The notes under the pieces were generated by a model. It saw only the letters and a list, made by a program, of their open reading frames with translations, had not been told where the DNA came from and searched no databases. Both the position numbers and the translations under genes were made by a program. A DNA stretch of 36,024 bases from Gemmatimonadales bacterium UBA2960 (GTDB lineage Bacteria > Gemmatimonadota > Gemmatimonadetes > Longimicrobiales > Gaopeijiaceae): NCBI GenBank assembly GCA_002348465.1, contig DEBI01000109.1, positions 1 to 36,024 on the forward strand, written 5' to 3'. Shown here in pieces: positions 23,641 to 30,939 of the stretch; position 1 is the first letter of the stretch, and each line of letters opens with the position of its first letter.

Positions 23641-23668
23641 TTGAATCAGGTTCCGGACGCTGTATAGG
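23641..23668 (+). promoter_or_regulatory. Candidate promoter of etfBA
   Basis: TTGAAT at 23641-23646 and TATAGG at 23663-23668 are 16 bases apart, each matching the sigma70 consensus at four positions. Transcription would start near 23675, about 37 bases before the etfB start. The match is moderate. Confidence 0.38.
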
Positions 23669-23711
23669 ATGTCGAGCGCTTAGTTCCAAAGAACCACACG
23701 GAGTCATCGAA

Positions 23712-24464
23712 TTGAACGTCATTGTTTGCATAAAGAGAGTCCCAGACACTGAAGCACGGATTCGCATAGATGGGTCGGGTAGCTCAATAGAGAGTAGCGG
23801 TATCAAGTATGACATGAGCCCCTACGATGCCTTCGCGGTTGAGGCGGCAATTCGATTGAAAGAGGGCCTCCAGGGTGAGGGAGACGTGTCCGTTATGACA
23901 TTGGGAGATTCGTCTTCGGGTGAGACACTCAGAAAGGCTTTGGCCATGGGGGCTGATCGCGCGGTTCTGCTCAATGGGGAGGTCAGCTTGGATGGACTTG
24001 CAACTGCAAAGGCTCTTGCCGCAGAACTCGAAGGTTCAGAAGCCGATCTTTTCCTCTTCGGCATCAAGGCCGCCGACGACGATCAGCAGCAGGTAGGTCA
24101 GATGGTTGCGGTGCTTTCAGGTCGGCCATGTGTCTCGGGTGTTTCGAGCTTCGAGATCGATGGACAGACGGCCCGATGTAAGAGAGAAGTGGAAGGGGGG
24201 AGTGAAATCGTTGAAGTAGATCTCCCTGCTGTCCTGTGCATTACAAAGGGCCCAAATGAGCCACGGCTGCCCGCACTCAAGGGTATAATGGCTGCGAAGA
24301 AAAAGCCTTTGGAAGAGCGGCCCGCTCAGTTAAGCGGTTCTCGAGTTCGATTGATAGGCTTCTCTACCCCACCGCCCCGAGCTGAAGGTCGAATCGTTGG
24401 CGAGGGTCCAGATGCGGTTCCTGAACTGGTCCGTATCCTGAGAGAAGACGCACATGCTATCTGA
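23712..24464 (+). CDS. etfB: Electron transfer flavoprotein beta subunit
   Basis: This 250-residue beta subunit begins NVIVCIKRVPDTEARIRIDG, the family N terminus. It contains the AMP-site region (FLFGIKAADDDQQQVGQMVA) and KREVEGGSEIVEVDLPAVLCITKG. With EtfA it accepts electrons from acyl-CoA and other dehydrogenases and passes them to ETF:quinone oxidoreductase. It uses a TTG start with ggag eight bases upstream. etfA follows 61 bases later. No acyl-CoA dehydrogenase or ETF-QO gene lies in the window. Confidence 0.95.
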   Translation: MNVIVCIKRVPDTEARIRIDGSGSSIESSGIKYDMSPYDAFAVEAAIRLKEGLQGEGDVSVMTLGDSSSGETLRKALAMGADRAVLLNGEVSLDGLATAKALAAELEGSEADLFLFGIKAADDDQQQVGQMVAVLSGRPCVSGVSSFEIDGQTARCKREVEGGSEIVEVDLPAVLCITKGPNEPRLPALKGIMAAKKKPLEERPAQLSGSRVRLIGFSTPPPRAEGRIVGEGPDAVPELVRILREDAHAI

Positions 24465-24525
24465 CCCGACTTTGGCTTGTCGGCGTTTCCACTAAAAACA
24501 CGCATTTAGCGAAACAATCTAACAT

Positions 24526-25515
24526 ATGGCGAAAGTACTTGCGGTAGCAGAACAAAGAGACGGAAAATTCGGTTCGGGAGCTCATGAGGTTGTGTCGGTT
24601 GCCGCTCGATTGGCACAAGATCTTGGCAGCACAGCTCAAGGAGTTGTGCTTGCGGGGACCGGTGTCTCTTTAGATGCGTCGAGTCTTGGTTCGTTTGGGG
24701 CGGACAAGATAGTGGTCATTGAGCATGATGCTCTGGCGGACTACAACCCTGAAGCTTGGGTCAGTACCCTTGAGAATCTAATTCGCGAGGGTGAATACCG
24801 CGTAGTTGTGTTTTCAGCTACGACACTCGGTAAGGATCTGGCACCAAGAATTGCGGCTCGCCTCGATGTGCCTCTCGCTTCAGATGTGACAGAGGTTGAT
24901 ATCTCCGATGGCATGGTTTCTGTGACTCGACCAGTCTTTTCAGGGAAAGCGTTTGCTCATCTCGAAATCGATGCGAGTCCGGCGCTGATTTCAATCCGTC
25001 CGAATGTATTCCCCTCGGTGGAATCGGTTGCGGAAGGAGAGGTTACGACAGTGACCCCAGATATCAATGTTTCAGACTTAAGGATTCGCGTATTAGAGCG
25101 AGAGCGTTCGTCAGATGGAGTCGTAGACGTTTCCGAAGCCTCTGTGATCGTATCTGGTGGACGCGGTATGAAGGCCCCTGAGAATTGGAGTCTTCTCGAA
25201 TCCCTTCGAGAGGTGCTTGGTGCGGATGCGGCTCTCGGCGCCTCTAGGGCGGTGGTTGATGCCGGGTGGCGTCCTCACGGTGAACAGGTTGGTCAAACAG
25301 GGAAGACAGTGGCACCTTCGCTGTACATCGCCGTGGGGATCTCTGGAGCCGTCCAGCATCTGGCAGGCATGAGAACGGCCAAGACTATAGTAGCGATTAA
25401 CCGTGACGCGGACGCTCCGATTTTCGGAGTGGCGGACTACGGAATAGTTGGTGACCTCTTCGAAGTGCTTCCTAGGCTTACGGATGAGATAGCAGAACTC
25501 AGGGCTAAAGACTGA
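24526..25515 (+). CDS. etfA: Electron transfer flavoprotein alpha subunit
   Basis: This 329-residue alpha subunit has an N-terminal nucleotide-binding-like half and a C-terminal FAD domain. FAD-binding motifs are clear: VIVSGGRGMKAPENW, GASRAVVDAGWRPHGEQVGQTGKTVAPSLY (written here as separate blocks GASRAVVDAGW and QVGQTGKTVAP), then GISGAVQHLAGM and INRDADAPIFGVADYGIVGD. It forms a heterodimer with EtfB. It ends convergently with the M23 lipoprotein gene, leaving a 73-base gap without a clear terminator. Confidence 0.95.
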   Translation: MAKVLAVAEQRDGKFGSGAHEVVSVAARLAQDLGSTAQGVVLAGTGVSLDASSLGSFGADKIVVIEHDALADYNPEAWVSTLENLIREGEYRVVVFSATTLGKDLAPRIAARLDVPLASDVTEVDISDGMVSVTRPVFSGKAFAHLEIDASPALISIRPNVFPSVESVAEGEVTTVTPDINVSDLRIRVLERERSSDGVVDVSEASVIVSGGRGMKAPENWSLLESLREVLGADAALGASRAVVDAGWRPHGEQVGQTGKTVAPSLYIAVGISGAVQHLAGMRTAKTIVAINRDADAPIFGVADYGIVGDLFEVLPRLTDEIAELRAKD

Positions 25516-25588
25516 TTTTTCTAGTTCAGGTATGCGCTGAGTTAAGTCAACCTGTTTCTGATCTCAAAAAGTGAGCACAGTTGGGATG

Positions 25589-26068
25589 TCAGGGTCTCTT
25601 TGCCAAAACGTTGGGGCTTCCTCCGAGAATTGAGATAGGGTCCACAGGTTTTCCCCAGCGCCACACTTCGAAGTGAAGGTGGGCCGCAGTCACATCACCT
25701 GTAGCTCCACTCTCACCTATGATGTCTTCTGCACCTACCCTTTGTCCTACTCGGACATTGATGGAAGACAGGTGCGCATAGATGGACTTCAGTCCTTGGC
25801 TATGATTGATCCAGATTACTTTCCCGAATCCAGCCATTGTTCCAGCAAATTGGATTCGTCCGTTTGCCATAGCGTGCACGGGCGTCCCCTCACTTACAGC
25901 AAAATCTACGCCTCTGTGCACGTCGATTTCTGGCCCAAGGAAACGAAGTCCAAACCCTGACGTTAATGGGGCCTCAACGGGCCAGCGGGGCAGGTGGCAC
26001 GACGATAGTGACACCACTCCGAGCAGTCCTGTTATGACTGCGGCAGCGTGTCGCCGCCCTCGTCTCAT
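25589..26068 (-). CDS. M23 family (LytM-like) peptidase, lipoprotein
   Basis: This is a 159-residue exported protein. A signal peptide ends with SLSSC, so Cys24 or so is probably lipidated. The LytM zinc site is complete: HRGVDFAV, YAHLSSI and HLHFEVWRWGKPVDP. M23 enzymes cut peptidoglycan cross-links or serve as activators of amidases. With the HxxxD and HxH motifs present, activity is likely. The protein is almost only the catalytic domain, with no coiled coil or LysM. Its ATG overlaps the moeA stop by four bases. Confidence 0.9.
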   Translation of the reverse strand: MRRGRRHAAAVITGLLGVVSLSSCHLPRWPVEAPLTSGFGLRFLGPEIDVHRGVDFAVSEGTPVHAMANGRIQFAGTMAGFGKVIWINHSQGLKSIYAHLSSINVRVGQRVGAEDIIGESGATGDVTAAHLHFEVWRWGKPVDPISILGGSPNVLAKRP

Positions 26069-27375
26069 TTCCAGTCGGCTTCCATTTCAGCAGGGCCGGT
26101 ATCAAGGAGCATCACGGACACATTCTGACCCACTTCGATTGAACTGCGCTTCGGCGGAATGATAGCGAACCCATCCGCGAGTGAGAGGCCGCGAACTAGC
26201 CCTGAGAGTTGCGGACCGGTCAGCCTAACTTCGGGACCCCGCTCACCTCGTGTTACAGAGACCCGCTGGAAGTAGGTTAGGTCCGATGGCGTTGTTATCC
26301 GCTCTGCGGCGGTGCACTCTATCACACGTCTGTGTACTCGTCTATGTCCGGCTAGCCTGAGCAGATACGGACGCACAAATACCTCGAATGTCACGAAGGC
26401 CGACGAGGGGTTGCCCGGGAGGCCAAAGACCGCTTGCCGGTTATCTTCGTGCTCAATCCACCCGAACGAGACCGGACTGCCCGGGCGCATCCGAACCCGC
26501 CAGAAATCCAAATTAAAACCAGTCTTGTGGAGGACCCGTTTAACCAGGTCCGCGTCACCCATGGATGCGCCACCTATTGTGACTAGAACATCGGCTCCTG
26601 ATCCTTGTGAGATCCTCCGGGCAAGGTCTTCGGAGTCATCGAGAGCTATTCCGAGATCTTTAGGCTCTGCTTTAACCTCACGTACCATTGCTGAGAGCAT
26701 CGCGCCGTTTGATTCCGGAACACCAAGGCCTCTGACCACGTCCTGGTACTGATCTGCTCTTCGGAGCTCGTCCCCGGTGGGCATGATCGCTACGGTAGGG
26801 GTTTTGTATACATCTACCCTGTTAAGGCCCGCTGCAGCTAGGACGCCTATAGTTCCAGTAGTGATTGAATCTCCCCTTTCAAATAGGATTGTTCCTCGCG
26901 TCATGTCTTGCCCTGCAGATCGGATATGGCGTCCTGCATCCGCATCTGAGAAGATTTGAACATGCCCATTTTCAGCTTCTCGATCGGTATGCTCGACTCG
27001 TACGACCGAGTCTGTGCCTTCAGGGACAGGCGCTCCTGTCATGATCCGGATTGCAGTCCCTGGCTTAAGGATTCGCCCCGCATCTCCACCGGCCCGGACT
27101 ACTCCCGCAGCAGGAAGCTTAACTGGATTTTCTAGCGAGGCTCCAGCTATATCCTTTGCACGGACCGCATATCCATCCATGGCGCTGTTGTCCCACGGCG
27201 GGAGTGTTGCGGTTGCCTCGACTCGTGTCGCTAGGGCCTTGCCGATCGCATTGTTGAGATCAACACGTTCTGAGGAAAGGGGTACTGCCGACGAGAGAAT
27301 GCGCCTTTGAGCATCGTCGACGGGGAGCCAGTCTGCTTCCCGCTCATCGTGGCTGAAGCCCCAGGAATCACTCAT
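26065..27375 (-). CDS. moeA: Molybdopterin molybdenumtransferase
   Basis: This 436-residue enzyme inserts molybdenum into adenylylated molybdopterin. Motifs in order are PPWDNSAMDGYAV, GTAIRIMTGAPVPEGTDSVV, the MoaB-like GGASMGDADLVK and GLPGNPSSAFVTFEVFVRP. The frame is open to 27438, but that extension overlaps the upstream gene by nearly 50 bases. The ATG at 27375 lies 14 bases after that gene's stop and is a better start. No other molybdenum cofactor genes or molybdoenzymes are in view. Confidence 0.94.
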   Translation of the reverse strand: MSDSWGFSHDEREADWLPVDDAQRRILSSAVPLSSERVDLNNAIGKALATRVEATATLPPWDNSAMDGYAVRAKDIAGASLENPVKLPAAGVVRAGGDAGRILKPGTAIRIMTGAPVPEGTDSVVRVEHTDREAENGHVQIFSDADAGRHIRSAGQDMTRGTILFERGDSITTGTIGVLAAAGLNRVDVYKTPTVAIMPTGDELRRADQYQDVVRGLGVPESNGAMLSAMVREVKAEPKDLGIALDDSEDLARRISQGSGADVLVTIGGASMGDADLVKRVLHKTGFNLDFWRVRMRPGSPVSFGWIEHEDNRQAVFGLPGNPSSAFVTFEVFVRPYLLRLAGHRRVHRRVIECTAAERITTPSDLTYFQRVSVTRGERGPEVRLTGPQLSGLVRGLSLADGFAIIPPKRSSIEVGQNVSVMLLDTGPAEMEADWK

Positions 27376-27389
27376 GACAACGACTGGCT

Positions 27390-28088
27390 TTACCAGCGCC
27401 AGAGAAGTGTCATACTGAAAGTTGAACCTCGGAGCCATTCTCCGTCCTCTACCTCTTCGAATCCTCGCATGGGGTCACTGAAGCCGGGAGGAGTGTCGAC
27501 CTTCCAGAGTGAGAATACTCCATCCGCGCGAATAGCTATGCGATCTGTCACAAACCAGCGGTTTCCAAGCCCTAGCGTCCCGAAGAAGCTTGAACCAAAG
27601 CTGAAGACGTCCTCAGGAAGAAGTGACTGATCTAGAGTCTTATCACCTCCTGCTCCGAAAACGATTCCACCTCCCAGTGTCAGGAAGGGGCTAAGTCTTT
27701 TCCACATACGCCTTCCTGGAAAACTGAAGCGGAAACGAGCGTCCACAACCATCAAGGATTCCTCCGTTTGGCCGATGAACCGGTTAGCCTCTATTTGACT
27801 AGGGTCTATAACGTCCCGCTTTGAATCGATTAGCCCGATGCTTCCCTCAAGGCCCAAGGGACCTGAAAGCTCTACACCGTAGCGCGCACCAACGATGGAG
27901 CCTCCTTTGGGTGCATACCCGAAACGACCTGACCCGACATTCATTGTGCCTGCGAAGATTCCGGCCTCCTGCTTGCTCTCAAGGTATTCGAAAGGCGACG
28001 GAATAGTTTGAGCAGCCGAAGTGCTGGCAAGCGTGAACCAAGCACTGGCGGCAAAAGCTGCGATCTTATTGAACGTTGATCCAACCAA
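27390..28088 (-). CDS. Outer-membrane beta-barrel-like protein with signal peptide
   Basis: The frame is open to 28421, but that extension lies antisense to the SH3 gene and looks non-coding. I place the start at the TTG at 28088, ten bases after aggag. This gives 232 residues, a signal peptide of about 25 residues (hydrophobic core IAAFAASAWFTLA, then STSAAQ) and a body of alternating hydrophobic/polar strands with many Gly and aromatic residues, ending in an aromatic LLWRW. This resembles outer-membrane beta-barrel proteins of the OmpA-like/OmpW type. The exact family is not recognised. It is followed after 14 bases by moeA. Confidence 0.68.
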   Translation of the reverse strand: MVGSTFNKIAAFAASAWFTLASTSAAQTIPSPFEYLESKQEAGIFAGTMNVGSGRFGYAPKGGSIVGARYGVELSGPLGLEGSIGLIDSKRDVIDPSQIEANRFIGQTEESLMVVDARFRFSFPGRRMWKRLSPFLTLGGGIVFGAGGDKTLDQSLLPEDVFSFGSSFFGTLGLGNRWFVTDRIAIRADGVFSLWKVDTPPGFSDPMRGFEEVEDGEWLRGSTFSMTLLWRW

Positions 28089-28224
28089 AGGGAATTGACT
28101 CCTTTCCCTCTCGGAATTTTTGGTTGACCCGATTTCTAGCGTCGGGCAGATTCTTGGAACGGCGCGCTTTTGACGCGACGGACCTTCGTTGTAACACCTT
28201 TTGTACTGGATCGTTTCAGGCTCC

Positions 28225-29277
28225 ATGCGTCTTCGATTTGTGGCACTTGGCCGCTCTTTGCTTCTGACAGGAGGATTTTTCTTTTCGGTAGCTGTACCTG
28301 GTGTATCCCAAGATATGGTTACCCTAAGGGTAGAGGAGAACGTTCGACGTGAGCCGAATGGTGTAGTGCTTGGCCGGATAGGGGAAGGGGCTAGGCTTCG
28401 CGCGCTTAACACCGACGGCAATTGGACACAGGTCGAAGTTGAGGGATGGGTATGGTTGCGTTCGCTTAAGAGTTCGGCAGACTCTTCGTTCGACTTGGTC
28501 GTAAGTCAGGAAGGTGGTGAGAATCTGCGATCTGGTCCTTCCGGATCTCTGGTTGGTGTACTGGCGGAAGGAACCCTGCTCGAAGAGCTGGGGCGTAACC
28601 CAGGGTGGGCTCGGGTTGCCCGGGTTGGTTGGATATGGTCGGCCTCGCTTGTAGAGGTGCAGGATCCCGGACCTGATATGACTCTTTCTCTGGGTACTAT
28701 GAATGGAAACCGCGACTCTCAAGCAACGGTAACTGACGTCGCCCGTGTTCCGGTTGACTTCGCTCGTGTGCGAAGTTCCGGTGCGATTCTGGCCGCGCCA
28801 GACGGGGATACCATGGGCTTAGTCACATCATCTGGAGAAGTGCAGGTCCTAGAGAGGCAGGGAAGATGGGCCCGAGTGCGGCTAGAGGGATGGGTGTGGA
28901 TGCCGGAGACGTCATCGAATCAAAGCGGAGTTGATGCAGGCTCACGTGAGATGGCCATGGCTCTCCGACCAGAAGATCTATCATCGAATCCATCGAAGTA
29001 TGCAGGCCGTGTTGTTGTTTGGACCATTCAGTTTATTTCGCTAGAGCGTGCTGAGGCGGTCCGTACCGACTTCTTCGAGGGAGAACCGTTTCTGCTCACC
29101 CGATTTGGTGGATCCGAAGGTCAGTTTGTGTATGTAGTCGTTCCGACCGATCTGCTCTCAGAGGTAGAAGGTCTTGTACCTCTTGAGATTGTTGAGTTAA
29201 CCGGTCGTGTGCGCACGGGTGCGTCTAGATTGACGGGGACACCGATCATCGAGATGATCGAAATTCAACGTTTTTGA
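28225..29277 (+). CDS. Secreted protein with three SH3-like domains
   Basis: This 350-residue protein starts with a signal peptide of about 29 residues ending VSQ. Three bacterial SH3-type repeats follow, with the recurring pattern of a short strand, LxxxxxG, then W(A/T)xVxxxGWxW; the tryptophan motifs end near residues 84, 141 and 231. The last part (about 250-350), which begins ALRPEDL, resembles a small OB-fold-like domain. SH3 repeats of this type often bind peptidoglycan or proteins in the envelope. The ATG at 28225 is preferred to the TTG at 28201. It is divergent from the beta-barrel gene. Confidence 0.78.
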   Translation: MRLRFVALGRSLLLTGGFFFSVAVPGVSQDMVTLRVEENVRREPNGVVLGRIGEGARLRALNTDGNWTQVEVEGWVWLRSLKSSADSSFDLVVSQEGGENLRSGPSGSLVGVLAEGTLLEELGRNPGWARVARVGWIWSASLVEVQDPGPDMTLSLGTMNGNRDSQATVTDVARVPVDFARVRSSGAILAAPDGDTMGLVTSSGEVQVLERQGRWARVRLEGWVWMPETSSNQSGVDAGSREMAMALRPEDLSSNPSKYAGRVVVWTIQFISLERAEAVRTDFFEGEPFLLTRFGGSEGQFVYVVVPTDLLSEVEGLVPLEIVELTGRVRTGASRLTGTPIIEMIEIQRF

Positions 29278-29363
29278 GACGGGTGAACGTCAGTGGCTCT
29301 CTCCTCGCGGGCCGCTATCGCGAGTTCCCTGTTCATTACCAGTTTGGGTTGTGGTCGGCTCTC

Positions 29364-30284
29364 TTAGACCTCTGGCACCACAGTGGGAGATCTTTGACCC
29401 AAGCGAGATATCGTGAGCCCTATCAGAATGCTGACTGCACCGAGTAGTTGGAGCATTTCCGGCCTCTCACCCAGCCAGATCCATGCTGTAATCAGCGCCC
29501 ATACCGGAACGAGATTTGAGTAAACCGCAGTCCGGCTGTTGCCCAGCTTCTCTACCCCGTGATACCAGATCACATAGGCCAGAGCAAGTGCGAATAGACC
29601 AGCATAAAATATTGCCCACCATGCGGTGACACTGACACCGGTAAAGTCGGTCTGCAGGAGAGACGGAATCCCTGCACCGAAGAGGATTGGAGTCCCGACC
29701 CAAAGAGTCCATGTCGTCATACGAAGAGCTCCGTATCGCGCTACGGGTTTTGCTCCTGCTACGGTATACACCGACCAGAAGATCGATCCCACAATCATCA
29801 GCAGGTCTCCGCGTAGTGTGGTTGACCCCAGTGAAAGCTGGTCATCACTTCCGATTACGACCAAAACCATTCCGACAAGGGTCCCGATGATGCCTATGAT
29901 CACCCAACGATTGGGCTTTTCGTGTCCAGCGGCTACCGACAGTATGACGGTCCACACTGGGGTGGTAGCTAGTAGCAGACTAGCATTTCCCGCGTACGTC
30001 CAGTCAAGCCCAATGATGAAGGCGAGTTGATAAAGAACATTCCCTACGAGACCGAGTAGCAGGATGCGCGGAATGTCTTCTCGCTGCGGCATTAGGTCTT
30101 CTGCCCCTCTGAACATGATCCAGCCAAGAGCAGCCGCTGCTAACGGGAACCGTAACGCGTTAAACGCGAGGGGTTCGAACTCATTGAGTGCGACTTTAAC
30201 GATTGAGAAATTCACTCCCCAAATCGCTGCTAGAGCTATAAGACCAAAGTCAGTGAGCCTGTCCGATTTGCGCCTCGTTATCAC
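29364..30284 (-). CDS. EamA/DMT-superfamily transporter
   Basis: This 306-residue integral membrane protein has about ten helices arranged as two EamA repeats: the first starts AAIWGVNFSIVKVAL and the second starts DLLMIVGSIFWSVYTVAG. Members export or import amino acids, metabolites or drugs. The substrate cannot be told. It starts with GTG at 30284. It stands alone between two plus-strand genes. Confidence 0.9.
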   Translation of the reverse strand: MITRRKSDRLTDFGLIALAAIWGVNFSIVKVALNEFEPLAFNALRFPLAAAALGWIMFRGAEDLMPQREDIPRILLLGLVGNVLYQLAFIIGLDWTYAGNASLLLATTPVWTVILSVAAGHEKPNRWVIIGIIGTLVGMVLVVIGSDDQLSLGSTTLRGDLLMIVGSIFWSVYTVAGAKPVARYGALRMTTWTLWVGTPILFGAGIPSLLQTDFTGVSVTAWWAIFYAGLFALALAYVIWYHGVEKLGNSRTAVYSNLVPVWALITAWIWLGERPEMLQLLGAVSILIGLTISRLGQRSPTVVPEV

Positions 30285-30517
30285 GGTACTAGCGTCCCCA
30301 AGCTTGTGCTCCTCTAGCGCGCGAATCTAACGTGGTAACGTGGACAACCAACGGGTGAGACATATCGGACGTGCTTACGATGCTCTCCTAGAGCTATCCT
30401 CGAGGTTCTGATTTCGGTAACGAACAGAGCCTAGTTGTAAACGATGGCGACTGAGATTTGGCCTATGTTATTGTCTGTTCCTTGACGAATGCCACTTGGG
30501 TGATAGCGTTGAACCAG

Positions 30518-30534
30518 TCCACTTTCATAGTGGA
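30518..30534. repeat. Short perfect inverted repeat upstream of the 80-residue gene
   Basis: TCCACT at 30518-30523 and AGTGGA at 30529-30534 are exact inverted arms around five bases (TTCAT). It lies about 45 bases before the proposed start of the small gene at 30579. Nothing else convincing is visible in the 294-base gap after the EamA gene. Confidence 0.3.
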
Positions 30535-30578
30535 TGCTAGGAGCAGAAAAACTCATAACCTCGACGCTGGAAGTATGT

Positions 30579-30821
30579 ATGAGAGTGTTCACCGATGCTG
30601 AGGGACGATCGTGGACTGCGGATACCCGAGCGGAAGATTCGACTGACTACAAAGGCCGTTACCACTTGGTGCTGCAAGGTGAAGGTGACATCCAGGTCGA
30701 ACTCACTGATGTGAGGTGGAACAGTGAGCGTACTGCACGGAGGACAATTAAGTCCATGTCCTTAGTGGAACTCCGGCGTCGACTCCGTTCTGCCACAGGC
30801 CGGGGGGCTGTTAGCGACTGA
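30579..30821 (+). CDS. Small protein of unknown function, 80 residues
   Basis: The frame is open from 30534, but the ATG at 30579 follows a ggaag site and is the better start. The protein is soluble and charged. It has aromatic residues near the N terminus (RVFTDAEGRSWTA), a central beta-type segment (YHLVLQ) and a basic C-terminal helix (SMSLVELRRRLRSATGR). I do not recognise a family. The arrangement of beta strands followed by an Arg-rich helix might suit nucleic acid or protein binding, but that is speculation. A weak hairpin follows the stop at 30828-30845. Confidence 0.6.
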   Translation: MRVFTDAEGRSWTADTRAEDSTDYKGRYHLVLQGEGDIQVELTDVRWNSERTARRTIKSMSLVELRRRLRSATGRGAVSD

Positions 30822-30939
30822 CTTATTCGCTCGTAATTGCGAGTGCTTATAGCCGCGGAAGGAAGTTGAGATGATCCCAGTTGTGCGGTGCACTGTTAAG
30901 TTGTTTTGAAGGCTAGCTCAATCTAGAGAACTTGGTTTC

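Noticed and set aside
27376..27438. Longer moeA start
   Set aside because: It would overlap the upstream beta-barrel gene by almost 50 bases, while the ATG at 27375 lies just after that gene's stop.
28089..28421. N-terminal extension of the beta-barrel gene on the minus strand
   Set aside because: It lies antisense to the SH3 gene, has a basic, proline/serine-rich composition typical of shadow frames, and would bury the clear signal peptide inside the protein.
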